Positions 56,450-64,000 of a DNA stretch of 64,000 nucleotides are shown here, in pieces (the first letter of the stretch is position 1; each line of letters opens with the position of its first letter). Below the pieces are notes generated by a model. That model did no database searches, had not been told where the DNA came from, and saw only the letters and a program-made list of their open reading frames with translations. Origin of the DNA: Roseibium algicola (GTDB lineage Bacteria; Pseudomonadota; Alphaproteobacteria; Rhizobiales; Stappiaceae); contig NZ_CP019630.1 in assembly GCF_001999245.1 (NCBI RefSeq), positions 5,113,001 to 5,177,000 of the forward strand. Reading direction: 5' to 3'. The translations under genes were made by a program, and so were the position numbers.

Positions 56450-57120
56450 GCGACACGCACACTCTGGAAAAAACCGATACCGCCCATCTCGCGTGGGACA
56501 AGCGCTGGCAGACAGAAGAAGGCCGCGCGGATTGGCTGCGTCCGGAGGCGGACGTTGCCGGTCTGATCGAAAGACTTCAGAAGCAGGGGCCGGTGAAGGC
56601 CCTGGATCTGGGCTGCGGGGTTGGCCGACATGCGCTTTCCTTTGCCCGCGCCGGGTTCGAGACCCACGCGATGGATCTTTCCGAAGCGGGGCTGGGTGAG
56701 CTGAAAAAGAGCGCGGCACTGGAAAGCATGCAGATTGCGACGCATCTGGCGCCGATGACGTCGCTGCCCTTTGAGGATGACAGTTTCGACTATGTCCTGT
56801 CCTTCAACGTGATCTATCACGGTGATCCGTCGATCGTCCGTACAGCCATTTCGGAGATTGCCCGGGTGTTGAAACCTGGCGGAATCTACCAGGGAACCAT
56901 GTTGTCAAAGCGCAACGCGAACTTCGGGATCGGGACGGAAATTGCCGCGGACACGTGGGTTCGTGAAGGGGACGACGACAAGGATCACCCGCATTTCTAT
57001 TGCAATGCGGGTGAACTGGTTTCGCTTTTCGACCGGTTTGAGCTGAGCTACCTGGAAGACAAAGTGCACTCGAAGCCCGGGTCGTGGCACTGGCACATGA
57101 TCGCGGAACTCAACCGCTGA
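56446..57120 (+). CDS. Class I SAM-dependent methyltransferase, last gene of the transporter operon
   Basis: A 224-residue methyltransferase. SAM motif I is ALDLGCGVGRHALSFARAG, and the post-I acidic residue is in AMDLSEAGL. The region DYVLSFNVIYHGDPSIV followed by LKPGGIYQGTMLSKRN resembles TehB-type small methyltransferases, but the acceptor is unknown. Its ATG overlaps the permease stop by 4 bases (ATGA), so it belongs to the transporter operon. Volatilisation or modification of the imported oxyanion is one hypothesis. Confidence 0.82.
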   Translation: MSDTHTLEKTDTAHLAWDKRWQTEEGRADWLRPEADVAGLIERLQKQGPVKALDLGCGVGRHALSFARAGFETHAMDLSEAGLGELKKSAALESMQIATHLAPMTSLPFEDDSFDYVLSFNVIYHGDPSIVRTAISEIARVLKPGGIYQGTMLSKRNANFGIGTEIAADTWVREGDDDKDHPHFYCNAGELVSLFDRFELSYLEDKVHSKPGSWHWHMIAELNR

Positions 57121-57144
57121 ACGAGCCGGTCTCGGCGGCGGGCG

Positions 57145-58317
57145 TTATTCGCCCGCCGGTTCCGGCAGCGGTTCGTCCGTCTCCGGATTGAGTGTCTGGT
57201 CGGCATCGGCGGTCGGCTGACGGGTAAAGCCCTTGAGGTCCGCAAATTCGCGGGCGTCCCGCTGGATTTCCACCGGGCTGAGGGCATAGCCGGTCGCCAG
57301 TTCGGCGAGCGAGCGCAGCGCGTGCATGTGGATGCGCTCATAGCCGTGGCTGGCATCAACACCAAATGTGATCAGCGCCGTGCGCACGTCCGCACCCGCC
57401 TCGATGGCGGTTGCCGCATCCGAGCGATAGAAGCGGAAGACATCCTTCTGGAACTTGATGTCGTTGTCCCGGCAGAGTTGGACCATCTTGCGGGTGAGAT
57501 GATAGTCGAATGGTCCGGTCTGGTCCGCCATGGCGATAGTGACGCCGAATTCGTCCGAATTCTGCCCTGGGGCAGTGGTGCCGTTGTCGATGGCAACCAG
57601 CGACGCGATGTCTGGCGTCAGGATGGACTGGGCGCCATGGCCGGTTTCCTCTGCAATCGTGAACAGCCAGAACACGTCGACCGTCGGTTCGATGTCGGAT
57701 TCCACCAGCGCCTTGATCGCCGCCAGCATCACCGCAACACCTGCCTTGTTGTCCAGGTGGCGGGAAACGATGAAGCCGTTTTCCAGGAACTCCGGCGCCG
57801 GGTCTATGGAAACAAAATCGCCGACGTCGATACCAAGCCGGTGCAGGTCGTCTACCGACTTGGAATAGGCGTCTACGCGAAGTTCGACGTAGGGCCATCC
57901 GACCGGAAGTTCATCCACGCCGGTGTTGTAGGTGTGCCCCGACGCCTTCAGCGGCAATATGGTGCCGGTGTAGGCGCCGCTTTCGGAAAAGATCGTCGTG
58001 CGGGCTCCTTCCGCGAAGCGGGCGGACCAGTGGCCGATAGACACCAGCTCCAGTCGGCCGTTGTCTTTCAGCGATTTTACCTGGGCGCCAAGCGTATCGA
58101 GATGCGATACGAAGGCCCGCGCGGGACGGCGCGACTTGCCGGACACTCTCGCCCGAACACCGCCACGGCGGGTAATTTCGTAAAATACCCCCAGCGCCTC
58201 CAGTTCCTTGGAAACGTGCCGGACAATTTCGTCCGTATAGCCCGTCGGGCTGGGGATTTTCAGAAGTTCCTTCAGTCGATCGTTCAAATAGGAAATATCG
58301 ATATTCAGCAAGGTCAT
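57145..58317 (-). CDS. Osmoprotectant NAGGN system M42 family peptidase
   Basis: A 390-residue M42/M20-type metallopeptidase of the set found with NAGGN synthesis genes. Metal-binding elements: VSHLDTLG, SRHLDNKAGVAVML, IAEETGHGAQS and VAIDNGTTAPG. The physiological substrate is unknown; turnover of the dipeptide osmolyte or removal of an N-terminal group is suggested by context. It overlaps the ngg stop by 4 bases. The last 30 residues are a variable, acidic tail. Confidence 0.88.
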   Translation of the reverse strand: MTLLNIDISYLNDRLKELLKIPSPTGYTDEIVRHVSKELEALGVFYEITRRGGVRARVSGKSRRPARAFVSHLDTLGAQVKSLKDNGRLELVSIGHWSARFAEGARTTIFSESGAYTGTILPLKASGHTYNTGVDELPVGWPYVELRVDAYSKSVDDLHRLGIDVGDFVSIDPAPEFLENGFIVSRHLDNKAGVAVMLAAIKALVESDIEPTVDVFWLFTIAEETGHGAQSILTPDIASLVAIDNGTTAPGQNSDEFGVTIAMADQTGPFDYHLTRKMVQLCRDNDIKFQKDVFRFYRSDAATAIEAGADVRTALITFGVDASHGYERIHMHALRSLAELATGYALSPVEIQRDAREFADLKGFTRQPTADADQTLNPETDEPLPEPAGE

Positions 58318-60095
58318 GTTCCGGCCCGGTTCAAGGTCGTCCTGACGGGTTGAGGCACCGACAGGGGAAACAGGAAGTCCACGAAGCGTTCTGCGGTTGG
58401 CTGAGGTTCGTGGTTGGCGAGCCCCGGCCGCTCGTTCGCCTCGATAAAGCGGTACTCCGGTTGTCGCGGGTCTTTGACCATCAAGTCAATGCCTGTCACC
58501 GGAATTTCAATTGCGCGCGCTGCCTTGATCGCGGCTTCGATCAGGGTGTGATGGGTTTCACCAGTCACATCATGAATGGTGCCACCGGTATGAAGGTTGG
58601 CCGTACGGCGGACCGGCAAGGTCTTGCCTTCTGGCAGAATATCTTCCAGCTGAAATCCGTTGGCTGTGAGGCAGCGCAGAACCTCGTCGTCCACTTCGAT
58701 CCTGGATTCCCCGCCTGTTGCCGCAGACCGGCGGCGGGACTGGATTTCGATCAGTTCTCCAATCGTGGCCTTGCCGTTTCCGGTGACCTCGGCCGGTTTG
58801 CGCAGGGCGGTCGCCACTACCTTGTAGTCGATCACGACAAGCCGCAGATCCTGACCGGTCACGAATTCCTCCACCAGAACATCATTGGAGTGGGTACGGG
58901 CAACTTCCACCGCAGCCATGACGTCTTCGGTCGTTGTCAGTCCGATGGCGATGCCCTTGCCCTGTTCACCGCGCGCAGGCTTGACCACAACCGAACCGTG
59001 CTGGTCCAGAAACGCGGCGATCTCATCAGCGGATCCTGCCAGGATCTGGTCAGGCACGTTTACACCGGCCCTTTCGACGATCCGGCGCGTGGTGGCCTTG
59101 TCGTCGCAGATGGACATGGCGACGGCGCTGGTGAATTCGCTCAAGGATTCCCGGCAGGCGACCGAGCGGCCACCATAGGACAGGCGGAAGAAGCCGCCTT
59201 CCGCGTCGATGATCTCCGCCTGGATACCGCGCCGCCGTGCCTCGTTCACGACAATGGTGGCGTAAGGGTTCAGCTTGTCTTCAACGGCAGGGCCGGCGAA
59301 CAGGGCCTCGTTGATGGTGTTCTTGCGCTTGATGGTGAAATAGGGAACCCGCTCGAAGCCGAGTTTGTCGTAAAGGCCAATGGCAAGTTCGTTGTCGTGA
59401 AGCACCGACAGGTCCATGTGCGGTGCGCCCTTGCCCTTGAAGACCTCCGCCATGCGCCGGACCAAGGCTTCCCCTATGCCCGGAAACCGGGCCTGCGGGG
59501 AAACCGCAAGGCACCAGAGCGAACTGCCGAGATCGGCATCATTGGTGGCCCGGCTGTGATCGACGCCCATTGCCGTGCCGACGATGACACCGGTCTCGTC
59601 TTCTTCCGCCACGAGCACCGTGATGGTGCGCGGATCGAGTTGCGACCAGAAGAACTCCGGCGGCACCGGCACCATGCCGCGGGTGAGATAAAGTTCGTTG
59701 ATCGCCTCCGCATCACTGCGGGAAGACAAACGCCGTACCGTGAAGCCCTTGCGACGATTACGCGCCGGCCGGTAGGTCGCGAGATCCAGGCGGAACGTGT
59801 GCGAGGGGTCAAGGAACAGCTCCTGCGGGGCCGAGCCGACCAGTACATGCGGATCACGCACATAGAACGCGATGTCGCGTCTGTCCGGTCGCTCGTTGCG
59901 CAGGACCTCGACCAGTTTCTCGGTTTCGCCATAGGTGTTGGCAAACACCAGCCGTCCCCAGCCACAATCGATAAACCGGTTCTTCTGGGCTTCCGTCTCG
60001 TCCAGCCGGTATTCCGGTTTGAGCCCATGCTGGCGCATGCGCTTCAGGCGGTGGTCAAACGCACCTTTCGGTCGCGAAGGTTCATTCTCGGCCAT
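58314..60095 (-). CDS. ngg: N-acetylglutaminylglutamine synthetase
   Basis: A 593-residue fusion: a GNAT acetyltransferase domain (about 110-260, LAVSPQARFPGIGEALVRRM) and a C-terminal ATP-grasp ligase (about 300-580, VVVKPARGEQGKGIAIGLT, RFIEANERPGLANHEPQP). It acetylates and joins glutamine units to make the NAGGN osmolyte precursor. AGGAGGT lies just before the ATG at 60095, 2 bases after the asnO stop. Second gene of the operon. Confidence 0.93.
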   Translation of the reverse strand: MAENEPSRPKGAFDHRLKRMRQHGLKPEYRLDETEAQKNRFIDCGWGRLVFANTYGETEKLVEVLRNERPDRRDIAFYVRDPHVLVGSAPQELFLDPSHTFRLDLATYRPARNRRKGFTVRRLSSRSDAEAINELYLTRGMVPVPPEFFWSQLDPRTITVLVAEEDETGVIVGTAMGVDHSRATNDADLGSSLWCLAVSPQARFPGIGEALVRRMAEVFKGKGAPHMDLSVLHDNELAIGLYDKLGFERVPYFTIKRKNTINEALFAGPAVEDKLNPYATIVVNEARRRGIQAEIIDAEGGFFRLSYGGRSVACRESLSEFTSAVAMSICDDKATTRRIVERAGVNVPDQILAGSADEIAAFLDQHGSVVVKPARGEQGKGIAIGLTTTEDVMAAVEVARTHSNDVLVEEFVTGQDLRLVVIDYKVVATALRKPAEVTGNGKATIGELIEIQSRRRSAATGGESRIEVDDEVLRCLTANGFQLEDILPEGKTLPVRRTANLHTGGTIHDVTGETHHTLIEAAIKAARAIEIPVTGIDLMVKDPRQPEYRFIEANERPGLANHEPQPTAERFVDFLFPLSVPQPVRTTLNRAGT

Positions 60096-60097
60096 GT

Positions 60098-61873
60098 TCA
60101 GACCTCCTGTGCCTGCAGCCACATTTCCAGAAGCGCGACCTGCCAAAGCTCGGAACCACGCAAAGGCGTGATGTATTTGGTCGGGTCGGCATACAGTTTC
60201 TGCAGGTAAACCTCGTTGAAGAGGCCTCGTTCCCTGGCGGCCTGACTGGAAAGCGTGTCGCGCACCATGTCGAGGTAGTCACCCTGGATGTATTTCAGCG
60301 CAGGCACCGGGAAATAGCCCTTCGGACGGTCGATGACGGCACTCGGAATGACCTTGCGCGCAGCTTCCTTCAGGACGCCCTTGCCTTCCTGTGCGAGCTT
60401 GAACTCGGCAGGAATGCGTCCGGCGAGCTCGACCAGTTCGTGATCGAGGAACGGAACGCGCGCCTCAAGGCCCCAGGCCATGGAGTGGTTGTCGACACGC
60501 TTGACGGGATCATCCACCAACATGACGTTGGTATCGAGCCGCAGGGCCTTGTCGACCGGATCGGCAGCGCCGGAGCGGGCGAAATGCTCTTCGACGAAGG
60601 CAAGGCTTTCATCCCTGGCACAGTGGTAGGCGGGGGAAACAGCCTCTGTCATCTGTGCTTCGGTCCGGTCGAAGAATGCCGTGGCATAATCAGAAACCGG
60701 ACTGTTTGAGCCGCTGAGCTTCGGATACCAGTGGTAACCGGCAAAGACTTCGTCGGCACCCTGGCCGGACTGGACCACGGTGATGTGCTTGGAAACCTCA
60801 CGTGACAGCAGATAGAAGCCGATATTGTCATAGGAGACCATCGGCTCGGACATCGCCTTGATCGCTCCGGGCAGGTTTTCCTGAAGCTCGGAGGAAGGGA
60901 TGAAGATCTGCTGGTGATTTGTTCCGTAGTGTTCGGCAATCAGGTCCGAATACTGGAATTCGTCGCCCTTTTCGCCATGTGCTTCTTCAAAGCCGATGGA
61001 GAAGGTCGCAAGACCCTTCTGGCCTTCCTCGGCCAGCAGACCGACGATCAGGCTGGAATCGACACCGCCGGACAGGAGAACGCCGACAGGTACGTCGGCC
61101 ACCATGCGGCGGCGAACGGCTGTGCGCAGGCTTTCCAGGACTTCATCGCGCCAGTCGTCGGCGCTGCGGGCAAGATCTTCCGCCGTCTTTTCAAAACGCG
61201 GTTCCCAATAGGTGTACTCGGAAGAGGTGCCATCAGCTTCAAGCGTCCGCACCGTGGCCGCGGGCAGCTTGCGCACGCCGTTCAGGATCGTGCGCGGCGC
61301 GGGAACGACAGCGTGCCAGCTCATGTAGTGATGCAGCGCCACCCGGTCGATCGACTTGTCGATGCCACCGCCTGCCAGAAGTGCAGGCAGGGAGGAGGCA
61401 AAGGCAAGACGCCCATTCGCTTCGCTCAGGTAAAGCGGCTTGATGCCGAACCTGTCGCGGGCAAGGTGAATGCGGCCGCTGTCGTGCTCGTGAATGGCGA
61501 TGGCGAACATGCCGTGGAACCTGGAAAAGCAATCCTTGCCCCACTCGGCCCAGGCCTTGAGGATGACCTCGGTGTCGCTGGTGGAGAAGAACGAATAGCC
61601 GCGGCCAATCAGGTCGGATCGCAGCTCCTGATAATTGTAGATGCAGCCGTTGAAGACCAGGGACAGGCCAAGCGCCATGTCGGTCATTGGCTGCGTACCA
61701 CGTTCGCTTAGGTCAATAATCTTCAGGCGCCTGTGGCCAAAGGCGACCCGGCCGCGCTGCGTTACACCCATACCGTCGGGGCCGCGCGCCGCCATGGCGT
61801 CCGCCATCCGGCTGACCCGGACAACGTCTGCCTGACTGCCATTGAAAACCACTTCGCCGCAAATGCCGCACAT
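60098..61873 (-). CDS. asnO: N-acetylglutaminylglutamine amidotransferase (asparagine synthase family)
   Basis: A 591-residue glutamine-dependent amidotransferase that amidates the acetylated Gln-Gln dipeptide. The class II glutaminase domain starts MCGICGE with nucleophile C2 and continues through RGPDGMG, FGHRRLKIIDLS and FNGCIYNYQELR. The synthetase domain has the PP-loop in VLLSGGVDSSLIVGLL. With ngg and the M42 peptidase it forms the complete NAGGN compatible-solute operon, first gene here, divergent from a MarR regulator. Confidence 0.94.
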   Translation of the reverse strand: MCGICGEVVFNGSQADVVRVSRMADAMAARGPDGMGVTQRGRVAFGHRRLKIIDLSERGTQPMTDMALGLSLVFNGCIYNYQELRSDLIGRGYSFFSTSDTEVILKAWAEWGKDCFSRFHGMFAIAIHEHDSGRIHLARDRFGIKPLYLSEANGRLAFASSLPALLAGGGIDKSIDRVALHHYMSWHAVVPAPRTILNGVRKLPAATVRTLEADGTSSEYTYWEPRFEKTAEDLARSADDWRDEVLESLRTAVRRRMVADVPVGVLLSGGVDSSLIVGLLAEEGQKGLATFSIGFEEAHGEKGDEFQYSDLIAEHYGTNHQQIFIPSSELQENLPGAIKAMSEPMVSYDNIGFYLLSREVSKHITVVQSGQGADEVFAGYHWYPKLSGSNSPVSDYATAFFDRTEAQMTEAVSPAYHCARDESLAFVEEHFARSGAADPVDKALRLDTNVMLVDDPVKRVDNHSMAWGLEARVPFLDHELVELAGRIPAEFKLAQEGKGVLKEAARKVIPSAVIDRPKGYFPVPALKYIQGDYLDMVRDTLSSQAARERGLFNEVYLQKLYADPTKYITPLRGSELWQVALLEMWLQAQEV

Positions 61874-61913
61874 ATTGAAAAAAATCTCCGTTTTGTAACT
61901 GGACGTGCACTAT

Positions 61914-61959
61914 ATAGAGGTCTAATCATTAGAGTTCAAATTAATAGAGGTGTAATAAT
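61914..61959. promoter_or_regulatory. Two direct repeats, candidate MarR operators
   Basis: ATAGAGGTCTAATCAT (61914-61929) and ATAGAGGTGTAATAAT (61944-61959) match at 14 of 16 positions and start exactly 30 bases apart. The first includes a perfect palindrome TCTAAT-C-ATTAGA (61921-61933). The second covers the Shine-Dalgarno and start codon of marR. Binding would repress marR and, probably, the divergent NAGGN operon. Confidence 0.65.
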
Positions 61960-62434
61960 GCAGGCGATGCAGGCATCGCAAGTGGTCAAGGCTATCCGGA
62001 AGATCGTCCGGGCCATTGACTTGCGCTCCAGAGAAGTGTCCAGACTGACCGGGCTCACGATCCCGCAAATCGTTGTTTTGCAAGGGATTCGAGATCTGGG
62101 TGAGGTGACGACCAAAGCCCTTTCGGACAACGCTGACCTGAGCTCGGCGACCGTGGTAACCATTCTCGACAAGCTGGAAGAAAAGGGTCTTGTCGAGCGG
62201 TACAGATCCGTCTCGGACCGGCGAATCGTCCATGCCAAGCTGACGAAAAGTGGAAAAGAGGTTGCCTCAAACCTGCCTGGCCTTCTGCATGAAGAGTTCG
62301 TGCGAAAGTTCGATGATCTGAATGCCGAGGACCGGACGCACCTCGTTTCTTCAATCGAGCAGATTGCCGAAATGATGAACGCGCACAAGCTGGATGCGGC
62401 ACCCATCCTGATGACGGGAAAGCTCTCGGGTTAA
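61958..62434 (+). CDS. MarR family transcriptional regulator of the NAGGN cluster
   Basis: A 158-residue MarR-type winged-helix protein: TIPQIVVLQGIRDLGEVTTK, ALSDNADLSSATVVTILDKL (recognition helix) and LVERYRSVSDRRIVHAKLT (wing). It is divergent from asnO with 84 bases between the starts, and it shares operators there, so osmotic control of NAGGN synthesis is a reasonable inference. The ATG at 61958 follows AGAGG; a longer in-frame ORF from 61733 lies over asnO and is rejected. Confidence 0.9.
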   Translation: MQAMQASQVVKAIRKIVRAIDLRSREVSRLTGLTIPQIVVLQGIRDLGEVTTKALSDNADLSSATVVTILDKLEEKGLVERYRSVSDRRIVHAKLTKSGKEVASNLPGLLHEEFVRKFDDLNAEDRTHLVSSIEQIAEMMNAHKLDAAPILMTGKLSG

Positions 62435-62448
62435 ATCTTCGGGGAACT

Positions 62449-64000
62449 TCAAGCGCGTTTCTTGGAGGACTGGTCGGAACCGCTTGTGAGGCCGGACGCT
62501 TTCAAGGTCGCCCTGAAGCTCTGCAGCTGAGATTGAATGAGGTTTGCCGGTACGGCCGGGGAGCAATAATAACCCTGAAGACCGTCGCAGTGATGGGTCA
62601 CTGTCAGCGCGAACTCTCCTGCAGTCTCGGCACCTTCCGCTATCACACGCAAGCCCAGGCTGCGTCCAAGCCGAACGATCGCCTCAAACAGCTGTTCGCG
62701 TTGCGGGTGCGTATCCGCCCCGGAAATGAAGGCTCGGTCGATCTTCAGCTCCTGGAATGGCAGCCGGTGCAGATAATTCAGGGAAGAGTAACCCGAGCCG
62801 AAATCGTCCAGGGAAAGTTGGACGCCAATCTGCTGAAGTTCTGAAAGGATGTTCAGAACCAGCTGTTCCCTGGTGTCGACAAAGACGTTTTCCGTCACTT
62901 CAAGACACAGATAGCTTGCAGGCAGGCCATAGTCGTTCAGGGTCTGGCGAACCGTGTCGGCAAAATTGGACTGGCGGAATTGAAGCGGTGATACGTTGAT
63001 GGAAACCTGGCCGAACTCGAAACCGGCCTGCAGCCACTCTGCGGCCTGCTTGCACGCCGATTCCAGAACGTATTGGCCAAGGTCCAGGATAAGGCCGGTC
63101 TTTTCCGCAATCGGAATGAACTCTCCCGGCGGGATGAGGCCACGTTTTTCGTGTGGCCAACGGAGCAGGGCTTCCAGGCCAATGAGACGGCCGTCGGCAG
63201 GGCAAACCTGGGGCTGATAATGCAAGACAAGCTGGCGGGTCTGAAGTGCGGCCCGCAGCAGCGTCTCCGTGAGCATTTCACTCTGGACGCGGTCGTTCAG
63301 GGGCGGAGAGAAGAATTCGTATCGTGCGCCTGCGTTCCGCTTTGCTGCCCGCAAGGCAAGTCCTGCCATACGGTGAGCCGTTTCCGCGTCCTCTGCATCT
63401 TGCGGCAAAAGGGCTATGCCGATGCTTGGTTCTACACGGATTTCGCCTTCTTCCAGCTGGAAGGGGACGGACAGCATGTCGATTGCCTGCACCGCGTAGT
63501 CTTCTGCAATCGCGCCCTTGCTGTCAAAGGGCAGGAGAATGCAGAAATCGTCTGCCGAAATTCGAGCAATCTGCGCGCTCGGGCCGAAGATATTTGCAAG
63601 ACGTGCGTAGGCCTGTAACAGGACCCGGTTACCTGCCTGCTGGCCGAAAGTGTCGTTCACCTTGGCAAAGCCATTGAAATCCAGATGGATCAGTGAGGCC
63701 GAATACGTGCCGGACCTTGCCCGTTGCAAGGCTTCGCTCAGGTCCGAGAAGTATCTGGCACGGTTGCCTGCGGTTGTTACGGGGTCCGTATAGGCAAGCT
63801 TGTGAAGTTTGTCCTGCAGGTCGGTGACCCTCTCCAGACCATGTGCCAGATCACCGATCTCGTCCCGCCGGTCTGTGAAGGGAATGCGTTTTGGTTGGGT
63901 GCCGGTGGCCAGTTCATCCGCTGTCTTTGCCAGGCGGCGCAGTGGCCGCAATTCGAAACGCAGGAACAATCCACCCACGAGGATGACAGCAAACAGGATG
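62449..64000 (-). CDS. HAMP-GGDEF-EAL protein, N-terminus cut by window edge
   Basis: The visible 517 codons read, from the right edge, the end of a membrane helix (ILFAVILVGGLFLRF), a HAMP linker (RPLRRLAKTADELATGTQPK), a GGDEF-fold domain and an EAL domain. The GGDEF part is degenerate: SADDF replaces GGDEF, and DPVTTAGNRARYF the usual DPLTGLxNR. The EAL domain keeps GLEALLRW, VEVTENVF-like and DDFGSGYSS, so it is probably a c-di-GMP phosphodiesterase. The frame is open to base 64000, so the GTG at 63978 is not the true start. 14 bases from marR, convergent. Confidence 0.9.
   Translation of the reverse strand, partial: ILFAVILVGGLFLRFELRPLRRLAKTADELATGTQPKRIPFTDRRDEIGDLAHGLERVTDLQDKLHKLAYTDPVTTAGNRARYFSDLSEALQRARSGTYSASLIHLDFNGFAKVNDTFGQQAGNRVLLQAYARLANIFGPSAQIARISADDFCILLPFDSKGAIAEDYAVQAIDMLSVPFQLEEGEIRVEPSIGIALLPQDAEDAETAHRMAGLALRAAKRNAGARYEFFSPPLNDRVQSEMLTETLLRAALQTRQLVLHYQPQVCPADGRLIGLEALLRWPHEKRGLIPPGEFIPIAEKTGLILDLGQYVLESACKQAAEWLQAGFEFGQVSINVSPLQFRQSNFADTVRQTLNDYGLPASYLCLEVTENVFVDTREQLVLNILSELQQIGVQLSLDDFGSGYSSLNYLHRLPFQELKIDRAFISGADTHPQREQLFEAIVRLGRSLGLRVIAEGAETAGEFALTVTHHCDGLQGYYCSPAVPANLIQSQLQSFRATLKASGLTSGSDQSSKKRA

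Noticed and set aside
58350-60209. Long plus-strand open frame opposite ngg (about 620 codons)
   Set aside because: Shadow of ngg, which has complete GNAT and ATP-grasp motifs and operon overlaps.

Overview
The window looks like chromosomal DNA of an alphaproteobacterium, most likely a marine Hyphomicrobiales member of the Stappiaceae (Roseibium/Labrenzia-like). This is inferred from gene content: a Ros/MucR regulator, several families largely confined to Alphaproteobacteria (DUF1491, DUF2336, DUF5330, Usg), a seven-gene Mrp antiporter, and the N-acetylglutaminylglutamine amide (NAGGN) osmolyte operon. I see no insertion sequence, prophage, CRISPR array or rRNA. One tRNA-Leu(UAA) is present. 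Most long open frames opposite the genes are high-GC shadows.

Layout. 1-1.4 kb: the start of msrB and a PAS/degenerate-GGDEF protein. 1.8-7.7 kb: mrpABCDEFG, almost every junction overlapping. 8-15.7 kb: mucR, sufE, a DUF5330 protein, a degenerate histidine kinase, a peptidoglycan-binding protein, DUF1491, DUF2336, a small protein and a lipoprotein. 16.2-21.4 kb: a TPR-sulfotransferase, then a translationally coupled PBP1a/DUF1214/DUF1254 operon read leftward. 21.6-31.2 kb: YcgN-like protein; a divergent TetR/flavodoxin-fold oxidoreductase pair with two matching operators; an MltF-like transglycosylase, DUF3833, P1 peptidase, flavin reductase, an orphan ABC binding protein, YceI, an L,D-transpeptidase and a membrane protein of unknown function.

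31.5-47.9 kb: a CoxE-type VWA gene broken by one extra base in a homopolymer, its MoxR ATPase partner, cytochrome c, usg, a TrmN6-like methyltransferase, DUF2007, a polyprenyl synthase, ispE behind a TPR protein, ppdK, meaB, a CHASE4-GGDEF-EAL protein, radC and map. 48-57.1 kb: tRNA-Leu, phnM, phnCDEE, and, divergent from phnC, a second PhnD/PhnC/PhnE-like operon ending in a SAM methyltransferase. 57.1-62.4 kb: the NAGGN operon (asnO, ngg, M42 peptidase) with a divergent MarR regulator. The right edge cuts a HAMP-GGDEF-EAL gene.

How the genes work together. Mrp (Na+/H+ exchange) and NAGGN (compatible solute) both fit a saline habitat. Three c-di-GMP-type proteins occur, two with degenerate GGDEF signatures. 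Cell-wall genes recur (PBP1a, MltF-like, L,D-transpeptidase, peptidoglycan-binding protein). Phosphorus functions cluster at 48-56 kb, where phnM has a Pho-box-like repeat upstream. The most promising undescribed unit is the second PhnDCE-methyltransferase operon. Its binding protein differs from phosphonate PhnD at a ligand position, its genes overlap, and a perfect dyad lies in its promoter region. It may handle a different oxyanion.
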